DNA of 6,205 bases from Paratractidigestivibacter sp963658035 (GTDB lineage Bacteria > Actinomycetota > Coriobacteriia > Coriobacteriales > Atopobiaceae), in the NCBI GenBank assembly GCA_963658035.1, contig CAVKOL010000139.1:1-6205 (forward strand). Reading direction: 5' to 3'. Below are positions 5,590 to 6,205 of this stretch, piece by piece. Both the position numbers and the translations under genes were made by a program. The notes under the pieces were generated by a model. The model had not been told where the DNA came from. It worked only from the letters and a program-made list of their open reading frames with translations, and ran no database searches. Position 1 is the first letter of the stretch; every line of letters starts with the position of its first letter.

Positions 5590-5598
5590 ATTATTCCA
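5590..5598 (-). promoter_or_regulatory. Extended -10 promoter of the deformylase
   Basis: TGGAATAAT on the minus strand combines the TGn extension with AATAAT (five of six matches to TATAAT). Transcription would begin near 5583 and give a leader of about 34 bases to the ATG at 5549. No -35 match is seen, which is usual for extended -10 promoters. Confidence 0.5.
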
Positions 5599-5602
5599 CG
5601 GC

Positions 5603-5625
5603 AACCGCGCGCTGCCGCCGCGGTT
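5603..5625. repeat. 7-bp inverted repeat upstream of the deformylase promoter
   Basis: AACCGCG (5603-5609) and CGCGGTT (5619-5625) flank a 9-base GC-rich loop. On the plus strand it is followed by TTCTC, but no plus-strand gene ends here. On the minus strand it lies just upstream of the deformylase -10, so it could be a second terminator hairpin for ygiQ or a regulator site. Confidence 0.3.
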
Positions 5626-5652
5626 TTCTCCCGCGCTAAATCACCTCAAAGC

Positions 5653-5673
5653 CATAGGCGGCCCGCGCCTACG
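5653..5673 (-). terminator. Possible terminator of ygiQ
   Basis: On the minus strand CGTAGGCG and CGCCTATG form an 8-bp stem (one G-U pair) with a 5-base loop, beginning 20 bases after the TAG at 5696-5694. A short CTTTG follows. This is a modest U-tract, acceptable for a GC-rich genome but not conclusive. Confidence 0.5.
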
Positions 5674-5693
5674 CCGTGCCCGTGCCCGCGCGC

Positions 5694-6205
5694 CTACCGG
5701 TGACCGCGACGAGCGTTGGCCCCCTGGCGCCCCTGCGCGGCACGGTTCCTCGCGGCGGTGTTCTGCGCGCGGCTCATGCCCTGCGGAAACCCGCCGCGTG
5801 CGCCGCCCTGCGCCTTTGCGCCCTTCTCGCCGCTTCCTGCGCCCGGGCCCTTCTTGCCGCCCTTGCCACGCCCGCCGCTGTCCTTGTCCTTTGGAGGGTA
5901 CGGGCGGATCAGGCACTTGGGCCCCATGCCAATGAGGTCGCCTCGCCCCGCCTTGAGAAGCGCCTCGCGCACCAGATGCCAGTTCTCGGGCTTGCGGTAC
6001 TGGATCAAGGCGCGCTGCATGGCTTTCTCGTGCGGGTCGCGCGGCACGTAGATGGGGCTCATGTCGCGCGGGTCAAGCCCCGTGTAGAACATGCAGGTGC
6101 TCATGGTCGAGGGCGTGGGGTAGAAGTCCTGCACCTGCTCGGGCATGTATCCCATGTCGCGCACGGCCTCGGCAAGCTCCACGGCTTCCTTCATGGTCGA
6201 GCCGG
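5694..6205 (-). CDS. ygiQ: YgiQ family radical SAM protein, C-terminal part only
   Basis: C-terminal 169 residues plus the TAG stop of a YgiQ (UPF0313) protein; the radical SAM core with its iron-sulfur cysteines lies beyond the right edge. The recognisable part is the conserved C-terminal domain (DUF3362 type): KEAVELAEAVRDMGYMPEQ, VQDFYPTPSTMSTCMFYTGL, DPHEKAMQRALIQYRKPENW, then LVREALLKAGRGDLIG and CLIRPYPP. The biochemical role of this family is not established. After the domain comes a tail of about 65 residues with 18 Gly, 16 Lys/Arg and only 3 acidic residues, including GGRGKGG and GGARGGF, probably disordered and able to bind nucleic acid. Basic tails also occur in other YgiQ proteins, though length and content vary. 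The deformylase follows on the same strand after 144 bases with its own promoter and a hairpin between, so the two are probably separate units. Confidence 0.93.
   Translation of the reverse strand, partial: GSTMKEAVELAEAVRDMGYMPEQVQDFYPTPSTMSTCMFYTGLDPRDMSPIYVPRDPHEKAMQRALIQYRKPENWHLVREALLKAGRGDLIGMGPKCLIRPYPPKDKDSGGRGKGGKKGPGAGSGEKGAKAQGGARGGFPQGMSRAQNTAARNRAAQGRQGANARRGHR

Overview
The window is GC-rich, with strong G/C preference at third codon positions. Gene content and protein style point to a gut- or oral-type member of the Actinobacteria, most likely class Coriobacteriia (the Olsenella/Collinsella/Atopobium group). That placement is inference from protein resemblance and composition; there is no rRNA or other marker in the window to fix it.

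Layout from left to right: (1) positions 1-2339, minus strand, a cytosolic family 3 beta-glucosidase whose last few residues run off the left edge; (2) 2340-2548, a spacer with the glucosidase promoter, a possible operator and a possible terminator for the next gene; (3) 2549-3013, minus strand, a small, very acidic protein I do not recognise; (4) 3014-3377, a 364-base divergent regulatory region holding a row of 11-bp direct repeats that takes the place of a -35 element, plus other imperfect repeats; (5) 3378-3887, plus strand, a small FMN-binding flavin reductase-like protein; (6) 3943-4995, plus strand, a D-alanine--D-X ligase of the Ddl/Van family with a non-standard omega loop; (7) 5028-5090, a strong, probably bidirectional terminator between converging genes; (8) 5130-5549, minus strand, a short peptide deformylase of the 'AANMIG' type with its own extended -10 promoter; (9) 5694-6205, minus strand, the C-terminal end of a YgiQ-type radical SAM protein whose N-terminal part lies beyond the right edge.

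The genes do not form one pathway. The flavin reductase and the ligase are adjacent on the same strand and probably share transcription, perhaps with an extra promoter for the ligase inside the reductase gene. The other genes look like independent housekeeping or catabolic units, each with its own signals. I see no CRISPR array, mobile element, tRNA or rRNA, and no multi-gene novel system. The points most worth a second look are the VanA-like omega loop in the only peptidoglycan ligase here (Asn where Ddl has its catalytic Tyr), the 11-bp repeat array in front of the unknown acidic gene, the deformylase lacking the motif-1 glutamine, and the two-tier palindrome at 5028-5090.
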